Assembly (NCBI GenBank): GCA_021234155.1
Contig: JAJEKV010000039.1
Location: 5,934,745 to 5,998,744, forward strand
From: Isoetes taiwanensis
Taxonomy: Eukaryota; Streptophyta; Lycopodiopsida; Isoetales; Isoetaceae
Length of the DNA: 64,000 nt
Reading direction: 5' to 3'
Below the pieces are notes generated by a model, which was not told the DNA's origin, did no database searches, and worked only from the letters and a program-made list of their open reading frames with translations. A program made the translations under genes and the position numbers. This document shows, one piece after another, positions 44,086 to 55,944 of this stretch. How positions within the stretch are numbered: position 1 is the first letter of the stretch; each line of letters opens with the position of its first letter.

Positions 44086-45135
44086 TGAACCTTTTCATTT
44101 TTATATTTTTTCATTCATGAATATATCAATTTACATTCAATCCTCAAAGTACAAGGAGGCATACAATCTTGGCATGTTATTGTGTATTCCCTTCTATATC
44201 CTACCTTCTTGTCTTCCATTAGAAAATGGAATTCAAAAAATTCAGTGAGCGACTCTAGTAACCTTCTGCATTCCAGTAATGTCCCCCCGCTTCAACGTTC
44301 AAAGTTTAAGACTGAGAATTCCCCATATGCACTACCAATTCAATAGAAGTAACCCTCATACAATGCTCTTCCACTTTTTCCAACATCATTGACCATTTTC
44401 TTTTTGCTTTTTTTTACTTTGAACAAAGAAATTGTAATATAAATTTTGTTTTGGTAACCTGTACCTAAAAGCAGCAAGATCACATCACTAAATGAATCAT
44501 ACACAAGAGCAGCAAAAAAAGAAATAACAAAATACTTATCTGAATGTAAAACTATTCGAGTTCACCTCACAGATAGTTTTCTGCCCACCAGTCTTATGGA
44601 TCCTTTTCCTCCATTCTCCATAAAATATCTTCTCAAGAGAACTTTCACTAATGCCTTGAAAGGTATATGTCTGTGGTGCAACTTTAATGTCTGCACATCT
44701 TTGAACAATGAAGCAAAAATACTTATCGGAATAAAGGCTTTTGCACCACCTCAAACCCCGCCTCTTTCAATCCATAACCTGCCTATTTCTCTTGCTAATA
44801 AGCATCGAAATGCCGTAAGAATATGCTTATCATTCATACCTTTACAAATCTGTGCGGGAGAATTTATCAATACCAACTTTCCGTTTATCAATACCAACTT
44901 TCCCATCTTATTCTTTGTTTTTATGTAGTGATATTTGTGGAACTAAACACCTTGATCCTTGAGAGAAGACAATAAAATATTAAGAAATAATAAATGCCCA
45001 ATAGCATGATGATGGACTTCCAATACTCTGTGCTGGAACGTTATCCTTGAAGTCAGAAGAACACAAATAATTCACTTCAAGCTTTGGAAATCCAGGGCTC
45101 TCAGCAATATCCGCTTTCATCATATCTTGAGGTCC
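44086..45135. other. Unassigned DNA with a possible minus-strand exon
   Basis: The minus-strand frame at 44754-44536 (VAPQTYTFQGISESSLEKIF then GEWRKRIHKTGG) looks protein-like and may belong to the same lost gene as 45136-45462. Not identified. Confidence 0.3.
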
Positions 45136-45462
45136 TTACGCATGCACAACAACAATTTCATCTACACTTATACCGCCTTGCCCAATCACAAAACCAACCA
45201 CCTGTGCTTTCCAATGTGCAGTCAAATCATTGAGCTTTCTTTTTTTCACTTTATGAACCCCACGCCGTGCTGGCCTCATAGTCACCCAAGAACCTACTGA
45301 GATATTCAAATTGATCCATTCTCCATTATCATCTTTTCCATTCCTTAAAATAATGTGAGTAATTTTTGATCGCTTGACAGCTATTCCCTGTGCGAATAGA
45401 TAAATACCATATTCTTCAACTAGAAAACCATAAAATAAATAGCACATAGGCCTAGAGAACAT
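45136..45462 (-). pseudogene. Possible exon of unknown host gene
   Basis: 108 codons on the minus strand, including RSKITHIILRNGKDDNGEW, SVGSWVTMRPARRGVHKVKK and VVGFVIGQGGISVDEIVVVH. After one stop the frame continues (MMKADIAESPGFPKLEVNYL). Composition and continuity suggest a real but decayed protein; I do not recognise the family. Neighbouring minus-strand frames may be further exons. Confidence 0.35.
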
Positions 45463-47390
45463 ACAATTCGATTTCTCTTCAATCGACTAGCAAATAAGAT
45501 GACTTCGAGAGAACAATCTGCAAAACAATATGCAAATGCTATTATGGATTGCAAATCTTGCAAATGAATTACACCATATGCAAGCAATCATTTTCCTTCA
45601 ATGAATCATACGAGATTAAGTGAAGTCTAACCTTCTTTTCATGGACGAATGCCTCTTAGAGGATGCAGACAAGATCTTCCAAAAATCAATCTACAAGAGA
45701 ATTTATTGCGAATTATCATCTCATTCTTCATGGATATGCAACGAACAAGAAAACTAAAAGGTAATAGAAGAAAGATAAGGACGGTAATTGCATATAATTT
45801 AAATGGAAACTAAAGCATAACCACTAGTGGTGAATAACATGATTTTGTTTTTTTTTTTTATCTCCCATGTACTTGTTGTAAGATATCTCTATAAAGCCCA
45901 ACTCAACTGATTGACATGCAAAAAGAATTTCTGACACTGACTTGAATAACAATTGTAAGCCTTATGTGTGCTCTTAAATTCTTAATAATAAGGTAAGAAA
46001 GAATATTCAACACAAATATGCATTCAAACATGCAGCCCTATTATCGATGCAACAAAACAGCAAGATTACAGTAGAAAATTATGATTAACTAGTTTATCAT
46101 TGTAATATATAAACAATATGCACAATTATTATGTTAACATTTAGTGATGAAGCTAATCTCAAAACCAAACAATGATTTCAAATTCAACTAAAAGGTAATT
46201 TCAATGATTTTAAATTGATTTTCTTATTAAATATATGATCATACAACATAGTGGCCTTAAATGTTCCAGATAAAAGATCATACTTGGTTAATAAATCCGA
46301 TGGAGGTACCGTCCCCTTCAGAGTCGATCAAATGCACTAGTGTAAAGCTATACCTAACCTGAATTCAAGACAAAAGGAATTAGAAATCACAACAGGAAAG
46401 AAAAATCCTAATCCATATCAGAGATGACAATTAACGAGCGGATGATTTTGGCAGTATCGTCTAGTTTTCTTCCTCTATTCCTTGCCATTAATTTCTAACA
46501 TTTAATACAAGGGAGTTTGGGTGCCACGTATTGCTGGAGTACAATAAATTACAAGGCTCTTCTGATTGGAGGATTAAAAAAGCTGATGTGGAATTTTAGA
46601 AGTATCCCAAAAAAACTCTAATGCTGGTTTTGGTTGCCAGGAATCAGGTTGGCAACATTCAATGTAAGTTAAGAGCCATTGTTCCAAAATTTCAAGTTAA
46701 CACTAGAGTGGTCAGGTGATGGACCAGAAATGGTCCATTTGCAATGTTCACTTTAAAATTTGTATAAAATCAATGGTACAAATTCTATTCAAACCCTTCC
46801 TAGGAATTCATATATGGCAGTCATGGTCCACTAGAAAAATACCTAAAAATATATACACCTCCATTCTTGTAAGTTATGCTCTAGCAAACTCAGGGGGGTC
46901 AAGTACCAAAAGCTTCATATTTACATCTCGACAAAACGATTTTTTCAAATTTTTTGATTACCATGATATTTTTCTACACGAGATAGGGAAAACGAGACAA
47001 AAAAACACATGTCAATCCGAAGTCTGTGAAGAAAGATAGGGCCATTCAAACATGACAGGGTCAAAACTGCTTTCTGCCTCTTCAGAACCAATTATGATTC
47101 CCAGAAGGTAGTTGTAGTTTAAATACAACAACTTTTACAAGGAAATGCATTTTGAGCTAATATTTGACATATAAGCAATTGACAAGTTTCTTCATCCCAT
47201 AAAAATGTTGGCTGGCCTTGAATTTGACGTTTGGACTTTCACTTTTGATCTCAATTTTAGGTAACTTGTAATAATGATTAATATTTCCCCATATAGAGCA
47301 AAACTTACTCTATGATTTCCTCCAAAAAATCATAGTATAAACCCAAATTTGATACAACAAACTAATCTAGAACAACTCAAACAACACTAA
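45463..47390. other. A/T-rich unassigned DNA
   Basis: No coding sequence or structured repeat could be supported. Part of the right side may belong to the gypsy3 LTR, whose left border was not located. Confidence 0.4.
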
Positions 47391-47587
47391 ATAACTACAC
47401 TCCAATCTTTAGGAGAGAAGTAATCCACCCAACCGGGCTCAGGTTTTCCAAACAAGAAACCGTTATCTTGCTTGACTCAATTCTAGTTAGAACTTCAACA
47501 TTCAGAATTCTAGAACTGCTATCCGTAGTAAGCCAAGGATTTCAGAACAAAGCGGCCTGGAATGAATTCTTACAAGAGGCTGCCGTT

Positions 47588-47595
47588 ATATTTAT
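47588..47595 (-). promoter_or_regulatory. gypsy3 LTR TATA box
   Basis: Minus-strand CTTATAAATATAACGG, about 380 bp inside the LTR from its U3 start, is a good TATA match in the correct orientation. Confidence 0.5.
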
Positions 47596-47972
47596 AAGGC
47601 AGGATCACCTTTAATCCGGATCACCCTTTTTTCAAAAGATCTATTAAAATCGGCAGATAATTATAGGACAGGCAATTTCGACCACAAATATCTTAGATTC
47701 GGCCTTTAGCGGAGTCGGATCGACCGTTTTCTGGATGATTCGGTTGCTCAGATACAGTCCGTTCAAAAATAGGGCCTCGTGACCCATTATCAGCCGCAAC
47801 CATTATTTTAATGACTCACGTTTTGATCTAAATGTTAACTAACCTTTAACATCAAATTCATAGCTTAAATTCTAATCTAACCCTTGACATCTTATCTTCT
47901 AACTTTAAACATGCTTTCTTTCTTCTGAGTCGAGCCTGAGCCACTCCCCCTAGCTGGCATTAAGCCGTAACA

Positions 47973-47988
47973 ATCCTTCCCTTCCCGA
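47973..47988 (-). other. gypsy3 polypurine tract
   Basis: Minus-strand CTCGGGAAGGGAAGGAT abuts the LTR start TGTTACGG. The composition is typical. Confidence 0.8.
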
Positions 47989-48029
47989 GACTAAACGTCC
48001 GCGTTAGTCTCGAGGAAAAATTGTTCATC

Positions 48030-48190
48030 CTAGTTCCGTTAAGGATGTTTAACTCTATAGCCCAATTCATTTAGAGGTTATAGACTTCTCATTTCAGTTC
48101 AGTTAGAAATGGCCTCAGTTCCGTTAGAGGGCTTTTATTCCTTTTCAGTTAAGGATGGCCTCAAGTCAGTTAGAGGACTTAATATCTTTA
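48030..48190. repeat. Degenerate short repeats in gypsy3 3' region
   Basis: Variants of 'cagttagaggacttaat' and 'cagttaaggatggcctca' recur four to five times in about 160 bp between the chromodomain and the polypurine tract. Confidence 0.55.
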
Positions 48191-48320
48191 CAATCGTTAG
48201 TAAAGAATTCAATAATTCTTATGCATATCAATATCTAGATATTTTTTCAATAAAGCAATTGCAATTTTTAATAATATGGAATTCCAAATATAAAGTTTGA
48301 AGGTTTTTGGACTTTGCGCA

Positions 48321-50183
48321 TTATTCTTGCAAAGTTCTTTCGTATTCGTCCACCAAGGGGCCGCATTCTTTTAATTGGATCTTAGAATACCATACCGCAT
48401 CAGTGGACGGATGAAATTTAAATTTCACTAGATACCTTCGATAGGAAGAGCTTCTAGTCTCCTTATCCTGGTGCGTGAGTATTTTCTCCGGTTCTAGCAC
48501 CTCTTCATCACCCTTAATGTTGGGAGGTTCCGATTGCTCCATTCTCTACAAAATCTCAGGAGAAATTTTACTTCCCTTATGGGGTTTCAGTATTCCCACA
48601 TTAAAAACTGGGTGCAAGTTAGTCCATTTCCCATACAAATGTAAACGATAAGCATTCTCACCGACCTTGTCGTCAATTTGGAATGGACCATAATACGTAG
48701 GTGCCAGTTTTACATACCGGTTACCCATCTTCCGCAGTCGCTTTTTGGGAAGATGAATCCAGACCCATTGATCTTTTTTGTAAACAACATTTTTTCGTTT
48801 CTTCGCAAGCTTGGAAACCATCAATTCCTAGCTTTTCTGGATTCTTGCCTTTACCTCCCGTAAAATATCTGCAAAATCTGTAGCGGCTTCATCGGAAGCA
48901 GGTACTTCTCCCCCTAGTTTCGCAATTGGGGACTCCAAGGAATACCTATATACTATTTCAAAAGGAGTTCTTTGGGTAATTGAATGCACAGTGTTATTAT
49001 AAGCAAACTCTAAAAGATAAAGATACTCTTCCCACTGGCTTTGCCTTTCTGCAACATAAGATCTCAGCATATCTTCAATAACTCGGTTGACCACCTCAGT
49101 CTGACCATCCGTCTGCGGATGATAAGCGGTGGAAAACTTTAAGGTCGTGCCTAAGTTTTTCATAATTCCAGCCCAAACTCTACTACAGAATAGAGGATCC
49201 CTATCCGATATGATTGCATCTGGCATTCCATGGTTTTTAAATATTTCCCTTAAAAAAATCTTGCTTGCTTGTGGCGCGGTCATGCTGGAGTTACAGGGAA
49301 TAAAGTGAGCTTGTTTAGACAACCTATCCACCACGGTCCAAATTTGATCATTCTTGTGGATAATCTTTGATAACCCTTGAATAAAATCCATGGTAATTTG
49401 CTTCCATGGTTTTTCCGGAATAGGCAAAGGTTGTACTAATCCAGCAGGCTTACCTGTAGAAGCTTTTATTTGCTGACAAACAAGACATGCTTCGACATAC
49501 TTTCTTACATCTCTTTCAAGCTTTGGCGAGAAAAAACGTCGCTTAACAGTTGCCAAAGTAGCTTGAATTCCTCTATGTCCGGAATAAGGAGGTTCATGAC
49601 ATTCCTGTATCACTTTCAACCTATATGCTTGTGTAACACAAATACGATTCCGGTAGAATAAGATCCCATTATGAATTCTATACTCTGCCAAAAGATCTCT
49701 TCCATCCTTATGCGCGTACGGAGTAGCAAAGGAGGGGTCGTTCGCATATTCCTCTTTCATTGGTTCCAAATCAATAAATTCTACTAGAGATAGAGCTTGA
49801 ATATTTACTTGACTTAAGGCATCTGCAACCTGGTTCTCCTTCCCAGGCTTATATTCAAGTTGCATACCTTCAAAGTCCTTTATGGTGTCAATGAGCTTTA
49901 ATTGCCGCGCATTGATAATATCCTACGTTTGTATATGTTTCAAGCTTTGCTGATCAGAACGAGCCACAAACTTGGATCCCATAAGATAATGCCTCCACTT
50001 CTTGAGTGCATGAAGTAAAGCAATCAATTCTTTTTCATAGGTACTATACTTTTGCTCCAAAGGTTTGAGCATTCGGCTGACATAAGCTAATGGATGTCCA
50101 TCTTGCATAAGTACTGCACCAATAGCATTCCCACTTGCGTCGGAACAGACTGTCCCAATCTTTGTTATAGGACTCAGATGCAT
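48321..50183 (-). pseudogene. gypsy3 pol fragment: RNase H, integrase, chromodomain-like end
   Basis: RNase H at 50183-49820 (CSDASGNAIGAVLMQDGHPL; VADALSQVN), one stop near 49923. Integrase at 49700-48546 with zinc finger (GHRGIQATLATVKRR; CLVCQQIK) and a complete DDE core: MDFIQGLSK, SDRDPLF and TDGQTEVVNRVIED. After a stop near 48828 the C-terminal part has YYGPFQIDDKVGENAYRLHL. The frame 48542-48321 has chromodomain features (YRRYLVKFKFHPSTDAVW). The integrase is the best preserved in the window, but the element lacks its front half. Confidence 0.9.
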
Positions 50184-50279
50184 GATTAAGATTATGAATA
50201 ACTAGAAATGTGTAAATAATATATTGAATCAATTGTTAAATGAACTCACATTCTTAAAATTACACAATTAAGAACACTG

Positions 50280-51201
50280 CATCTCTCAATTCCTTCTATT
50301 TACCTTTTTTCACTAACCCATTTCTCCCATTTCCCTTTTCCTTTTTTTATTTTCCCCTTCACCCGTTTTTCCTTTTCTATTTTTCTCTTCCCTTTTCTGT
50401 TCTATTTGCCCTTTCCTTTTTCCTTCTAGCCTCCCTTTTCCCTTTTTTGTTTTTCAGTTCGTCGTATTTTCTTTTTCCCTTTTTCTATTTTCCTCTTCCT
50501 TTTTGTCTCCTTCCCCTCTCCTATCTATTTTTCCATTTTACCTTTATTTTTTCCCTTTCCCCTTTTCCCGTCTGCCTTTCCCCATCTTCCCTTTTTCTTG
50601 TTCTCTTTTCTTCTTCTTTTTTCCTTTTTTATTCACGTTTCCCCTTTTTATTTTTTTCCTCCCCTCTTTTCCCTTTTCCCTTTTCTTATTTCCCCCTCCC
50701 TTATTTCACCTTCTCTTTTTGCCTTCCCTTTCTCCTTTTACCTTTTTGCATTTTCTTTTGTCCCTTTCCCTTTGTTTCCTTTCCCCTTCCCCTTTTCCTT
50801 TTCCCCATGGCTTTTTTCCCTTCCCTATTCCTCCTCCCCAACCATTTCTCTCTTCCAATTTTTTCCTTCTATTTCTCCCTCTCACCCCCCCTTTTTTCTT
50901 CTCTCTTTCCCTTTTCTTATCCCATGCCCTATTTCTCTTTCCTTTTTCCCACCATTTTTCTCTTCCCTTTTCCCACCATTTCCCTCTTCTTATTTTCCCC
51001 GTGCCCTTTTTTCTTCTTTTTCCTTCTTTGTCCCTTTCCCTTTCCCATGCCTTTCTTTTTCCGATGCCTTCCCTTTCCCTCTTCCCTTTTTTCTCCACTT
51101 CTCTTTTCGATCTTCTCTCTTCTTCTTTTCTCTGTGCTCTTTTTCCCTTCCATCTCCCCTTTTCTTTTCCCTTGCCCTTTTCCCATCCTTTCTGCCCTCC
51201 C
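50280..51201. repeat. Pyrimidine-rich low-complexity tract, left part
   Basis: About 920 bp made almost only of T and C on the plus strand, in irregular TTTCCC-type units. The large 'ORFs' on both strands are by-products of the composition. Its right edge CTCCC is the target duplication of gypsy4; the tract continues at 62007. Confidence 0.95.
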
Positions 51202-51786
51202 AGTTTAGGGTCTGGGTTTGGGATCTCCTGCAAGACAGCCCTCTACGAGGACCTTTGGATCAAACAGGAAAATCCTAAATGAGTGTCACGCGGGATTTTG
51301 CAAAGGAGAGAAGAAAGAAAATGAAAGAACAAGATGAAAAGAAAAACAATAAGCAGAAATATGACTTCCTTGATATTAATTGGAGTACATGAACTCTCGC
51401 CAAGCGAGAGGAAAACAATTGAGACAAGGCCAAAATCTCATCTAAAAACTCAAGATCTATCCCTACTCATATATATAGTACAAATGGCCTAGGGCCCAAA
51501 ATAGGTAGGTGGCAGATCTCAATTACCAACTCCCGGATCAACGCCTGATTTCCGGAGAATCTGGCAGCGCATTTATTTGTGTCTGGAATCCTGCTGAATT
51601 TGGGCTACACTCCACGGAGGCCATCATTTGTCCGTTCTGAGTCTCTTCTTTGACTGGGGCATGGATCTCTGCGTGGGTTTCGGCGGGGGCGTGGGTCTAC
51701 TATTCGATGCTTGACCTAGTTCCTTATTCTTGTCCTGCTCCTTGGTACTCAAGAATAGTCCTGTACCTGAACGTACAGGACTAACA
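51202..51786 (-). repeat. gypsy4 3' LTR
   Basis: 585 bp. On the minus strand it starts TGTTAGTCCTGTACG and ends CTAAACT (A-to-T change of the final base). It contains a palindrome CCTGTACCTGAACGTACAGG near its U3 end (51761-51780). Confidence 0.93.
51469..51480 (-). promoter_or_regulatory. gypsy4 LTR TATA box (3' LTR copy)
   Basis: Minus-strand TACTATATATATGAG; the 5' LTR has GTATATATATGAG at 61689-61700. Orientation and position (about 300 bp from the LTR start) suit a U3 promoter. Confidence 0.5.
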
Positions 51787-51803
51787 CTTCTCCCCCCACC
51801 AAA
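51787..51803 (-). other. gypsy4 polypurine tract
   Basis: Minus-strand TTTGGTGGGGGGAGAAG, directly before the 3' LTR. Confidence 0.85.
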
Positions 51804-51808
51804 TGACA

Positions 51809-54782
51809 CTCAATGGAGAGAAAAGCGGGAACAGTCTCAGGAGGTGGGAAATCAGGAACTTTCTGGAAATCATCTTGACGAGTATGAGGGCGGGGCTCCG
51901 TATGATACTTCGTGATAAGATCTTGCCGATCCTTGAGCGCATCAGAAGTGTTGACCCCAATGGAAGGTGATGCGTCTATAAGAAAACCATACTGCACCAT
52001 ATCTTAAAGGGCACGGTGAGCTTCCGCAGAGACAAACTGGCATTCGATGAGAAGGCATATCTGAACACCAAAGGCTCCTGCACTGGCATTAGGATTGCAA
52101 TAATAGATTAGGCGCTTCCGCGCAATGGAACGCTAGAGGAGACATTTCAAAGTGGTACAGAATCCTGCTTGACGGTGAACTGAGGGATCCGGAGACGTAG
52201 TAGCACGCTCCAAAAATCATATGAGACCCCAGACTGCTTGAGCGGGCATCTGCCAACCTCATTCATTCAGAATGTAGATCCAATTTCGAGTGTGCTCCAA
52301 TGTTTCATCTTCTTGCCAGACAGATCATCTAACAAAATGTGGATCCGACCGAAGATCTGTAGAAATGTGAGCGGGAGTCCAATCCGCGTGACCCGCCAGA
52401 GCCGTCCAAAATGGAAAATGCCAGTCTGAGATGAGATGTTGAGGGCGTGGAGGCGCTCCCATGGATGCATACAGGTGATTCTTCGGAGGAGGCTGCATCA
52501 TGGCTTCTGAGCTTGATCACAGAATTCCTTAAGAAGATCAGCATCTAAGGTCTGACACCAGTGTTCCCACTCCGAATAGGGTAGCAAAGTGTGAACAGAA
52601 GGAGGGACCCATTCCATGGGAATGCTCTCACTTTCAAGGTATATACGGAGGGTGTTAAAACTACCAAGATGCTGTAAATAAATTCGTGCAAACTGAATGC
52701 CCAGATCTTCATTCAAATTTTTTCGGACCTGGTGCAAAGTTTCAGCAATCCAAAGAGGTAGGTGATGAGCAAGCTCTGGCATATATTCTGTCTTGAAAGC
52801 ATTGGTCCATGTCTGATCCTGAAGATATGGATTCTCAGACGTCAAAAGCCATTTAGCATTCTCATTGCCATGAAAAGCGCGGCTTTGCCCATCATCAAAC
52901 TTATCCAAGGTGTCCGCCAAATAGAAATCATGAATCACATACGCCATGGGTTGAATCAGGCAAAAAATAAAGAATTGTGGATCATCACAAGTGAGAAGGC
53001 CATATACCAAAAGGGCACAAAGGAGACCTTTATCTTCTATGGAGAGATCAGACCAAATAGTAAGAAGATCATGTGTGCTGAGTAGCTCATTAACTTTACC
53101 ATTAGTAGAATATCACTTAAGTAGGAAAAGATGGCATTTGTGAGACAACATAGCCCAGATAGCTCGTGGATATTGAGAAATCACCTGGAATATTGAGTGG
53201 TAACTGAATATATGTTACATGCTGAGTCTGCGCTTCTTCAACAGACTGAATAGCTTGTTTCAACTGATGTTCTATGTTAGGAATTCTGTTATCTTTCTCA
53301 GCAAGAAGGCGTATTTGATCTCTGATCTTCCTATGGGAGTGTGTGGCCTGTGACTATGAAGGTCCGTGAGTAGAGAGCTGTAATTGAAGACTGGCAATTT
53401 CTGTGTCATCAATCAACTTTAGTTTCTGGGCGTCTGTGAGCTGAGCTTGCATGGTTGTGACCTTTGTCTGAACTGCTGCGAGTTGGCTTTCTAAAGCAGA
53501 GATGCGGACTTCTCCTTGAGCAGCAAGATGAAGCTGACGGGTGTAATCACTGTGTAACCCTTTGTACAGATCCTGATTATTAGCTAGAACTTTGTCTTTC
53601 TCGTTGAGTTGAGTCAGAAGTTCTTGAATAGTGGCTTGAAGTTGAACTTGTTGGTCTTCTAACATGGCGTGTGTGTCCTGTTCAGCTTTGAGAGCCTCGG
53701 GGGTCTGAAGCAAAGCAGCGTGTTTGCTCTGAAGGCTTTCTTCAAGAGTCTGAACTTGTGTGGTAGCTGCCTGGAGATCACGGTGAACAACATTCGTGGA
53801 ATCCATATACTATTTGACGCCATTCATGAAGTGCTCTTGTGATCATACTGATACAACACACGTCTTGACGGGGGAGGAACAAGGGGTTGAAGCAGTAATG
53901 GAAGCAGTGCATTGAGAAACTTGTTGGGAGTGGGAATTTTCAACTTGTGTTGACTGGGAAGAAGGGACATTTATGACGGGACCATGGCTTGGTTCTTGAG
54001 GGCATGGTGAGTGTTATGCTTTAGGACGTGGGCGGGAACTTTCTTGTTGGAGTTCTCGGATAGCAGGAATGACGGAAGGCTGGTGACTGGAGGCAGCAGG
54101 AGGGGCTTCAAGATTTGTGGGGGACAAATGACTGGGCTTTGGAAGGCAGTGGTTTTTGATGGCTTGAATATGTTCTCCCATAACGGATTCAAGGCCAGAA
54201 CCTGGAGGATCAACTTCATGAAGCAGGCACTGGAACATGATTTGAGGCCAATCAACAGAACTGGTGGAGTAAATCGCAGCAATGACAATATAGAAGAAAT
54301 GTTTATTTATGTGGGTGTTCTTGATGGAATAACCATAGAACTTTCTCCACAAAAACTTCACAAAGGCTTCTTGAGGTTTTGCAATGTTTGTGAGCTTGTG
54401 AGTGGTGGCCGCGTATGGTGTTTGGCCATAGACTGTGACATCATAATCCTGTAAAGCAGCCCAATTTAAATGAGTTCTTCTAGATAATTAAAATACCTGA
54501 GCCAACAGATTCTGATTGATAGTGATACGATTTGATCCACCGTCGTTTGGTAACCTGCATCTGTCTTGATGAGATGAGCAATGAACTGCCAGAGTTGAGT
54601 GGGATTAGGGATAGAGAGTTCTTGTTTGGAGAACTCAAACAACCCCGCCTTTCAGCAACTTCTCGATTTGCGCCTTTCAAAGGATTGCGGACAGTGGCAA
54701 TCGAGAAAATACCAGATTCCAAGAGCGCTGGATCCATTAGTGCGGTGGCCTGGAGAGTAGGAAGCTTGGGTGAGGTAGCCAT
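51809..54782 (-). pseudogene. gypsy4 accessory ORF downstream of integrase (~990 codons)
   Basis: Starts MATSPKLPTLQATALMDPAL at 54782, 95 bp after a TATA box, and can be followed through several frames to the polypurine tract. Parts: GIFSIATVRNPLKGANREVA and PTQLWQFIAHLIKTDAGYQT (54730-54500); FLWRKFYGYSIKNTHINKHF (54361 down) with a P/S-rich end; a coiled-coil segment of about 150 residues at 53806-53354 (heptad Leu/Gln/Glu pattern); 53010-52498 (DFYLADTLDKFDDGQSRAFH; HLPLWIAETLHQVRKNLNED); 52470-52267 (WERLHALNISSQTGIFHFGR); 52000-51820 (IDASPSIGVNTSDALKDRQD). No signal peptide or clear transmembrane pair is seen, so it is not obviously an envelope protein. It may relate to the extra proteins of Tat/Ogre-type elements, but this is unproven. 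Confidence 0.6.
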
Positions 54783-54876
54783 GGCGATCGACAAAGAAAG
54801 TAGGGAGGCGGAAGACTGAGAGCGACGGAGTGGCAAAAAGCTTTGTGTCTAGGGCGCGCGTCTTTTCAGAAAGAGG

Positions 54877-54883
54877 TTTTATA
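54877..54883 (-). promoter_or_regulatory. Internal TATA box for gypsy4 accessory ORF
   Basis: Minus-strand GCATATAAAACC, 95 bp upstream of the accessory ATG, with a pyrimidine-rich leader between them. The upstream ~650 bp (54900-55560) has no coding signal and could hold the rest of a promoter. Confidence 0.6.
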
Positions 54884-55944
54884 TGCTAACGTCGAAAGTG
54901 GAATCTGAACCATTGATTGTGCCAGATGGCCGCAGAGATGAAGAAAGCTTCCAGAATGCAGAAATTTTGGTTAAGTCCCAACTCGCAACTAAGAGTGAAT
55001 GAAGGGTGGAGATGATCTAGAGTGAACGGTATGATGGGACGTCGTGATGAGGTACAAATAATGATGGTGGACGATCGTGATATTAAGGGAAAATAATTAA
55101 GAGTGGCAACTCGAGAGTCGAACGTCTTTAAAAATGGTGCCAGACACAGCAGTGCGTAGGGTTTGTACTATGACAAGATTTGCGGCTAAATAGCAGAATC
55201 TTGGATTGGAATGTGTCTTGCATGCCGACACGTCAGCAGAAATGTGATTGGGCCACAGAGGCAGCCCGAGAGCGGCAGGATTATAGAAGACACGCAAGAT
55301 CACGAGAGGAGAACACTAGTTTGCTGCGATGGATATGCCCAATACTACGATGAAGAATTGTAACGAGTGGATCACCTGTCAAATGAACAGCTTCGATCCG
55401 TGGAAGCTGAGAAACCGCAGAATTCTGATGGAAGGGTGGCTGGCTGGATCAGCTGATAATCTTGATCTGCTAACTAACCCACAGGATGTGGTGCTGCATC
55501 TTCGCTGAGACTCGGAGCAGTGCCTCTATCTGATTCTGCGCGCCTATGCTGCTCCGAATTTGGAGTAGCTGGGCTTTTTAGTTTAGGATTTTGTACATAG
55601 GGCTGAGCCCGTAGCAATTAAGTATGGGCGATGCCCAATTTTGTTTTTGATGCCGCTTTTTAATATAAAATGTATTGCTACTCACTCTTGTGTTTCTTTG
55701 AGTTGATGTCGGTTGTGTCTGTATAAAAAAGTTTGAGGCAAAAGCCATCAACCAGAGTGGCACCGAAACTTCAATTTCCTCCGAAAGTTTTTGTATTTGG
55801 AATCATAATGAAGAACTAAATCTCCTTCCTTGAATGTCTTTTCTTTGATGTGTTTGTCATGCCATGATTTCCGTAATTGTTGCCCAGCAAGAAATGAAGA
55901 TGCGCATCTCTACGAAGCTCATCCAACTCTTGTAATTGATATAC
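54884..55944 (-). other. gypsy4 spacer between integrase and accessory ORF
   Basis: The integrase tail may reach into about 55780-55944 in other frames. From about 55600 to 54884 no reading frame is convincing; this is the candidate internal promoter region. Confidence 0.45.

Larger units (their letters stand above)
47391..50190 (-). mobile_element. gypsy3: 3' half of a chromovirus
   Basis: Minus-strand element with RNase H (50183 downward), integrase, a chromodomain-like end, a polypurine tract and a 3' LTR whose start (TGTTACGGC on the minus strand) lies at 47972. RT, protease, gag and the 5' LTR are missing: coding similarity stops near 50190, just before the pyrimidine-rich tract. The left end of the LTR is not defined, so the start given here is approximate. 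Confidence 0.75.

Noticed and set aside
46128-47400. Left border of the gypsy3 LTR
   Set aside because: Several TG starts are possible, but with no second LTR and no target duplication none can be chosen.
50447-51282. Very long overlapping ORFs in three plus frames and Lys/Glu/Arg-rich ORFs on the minus strand
   Set aside because: They are produced by the T/C-only composition of the tract; all frames are open at once and no domain is present. The same applies to 62020-62426.
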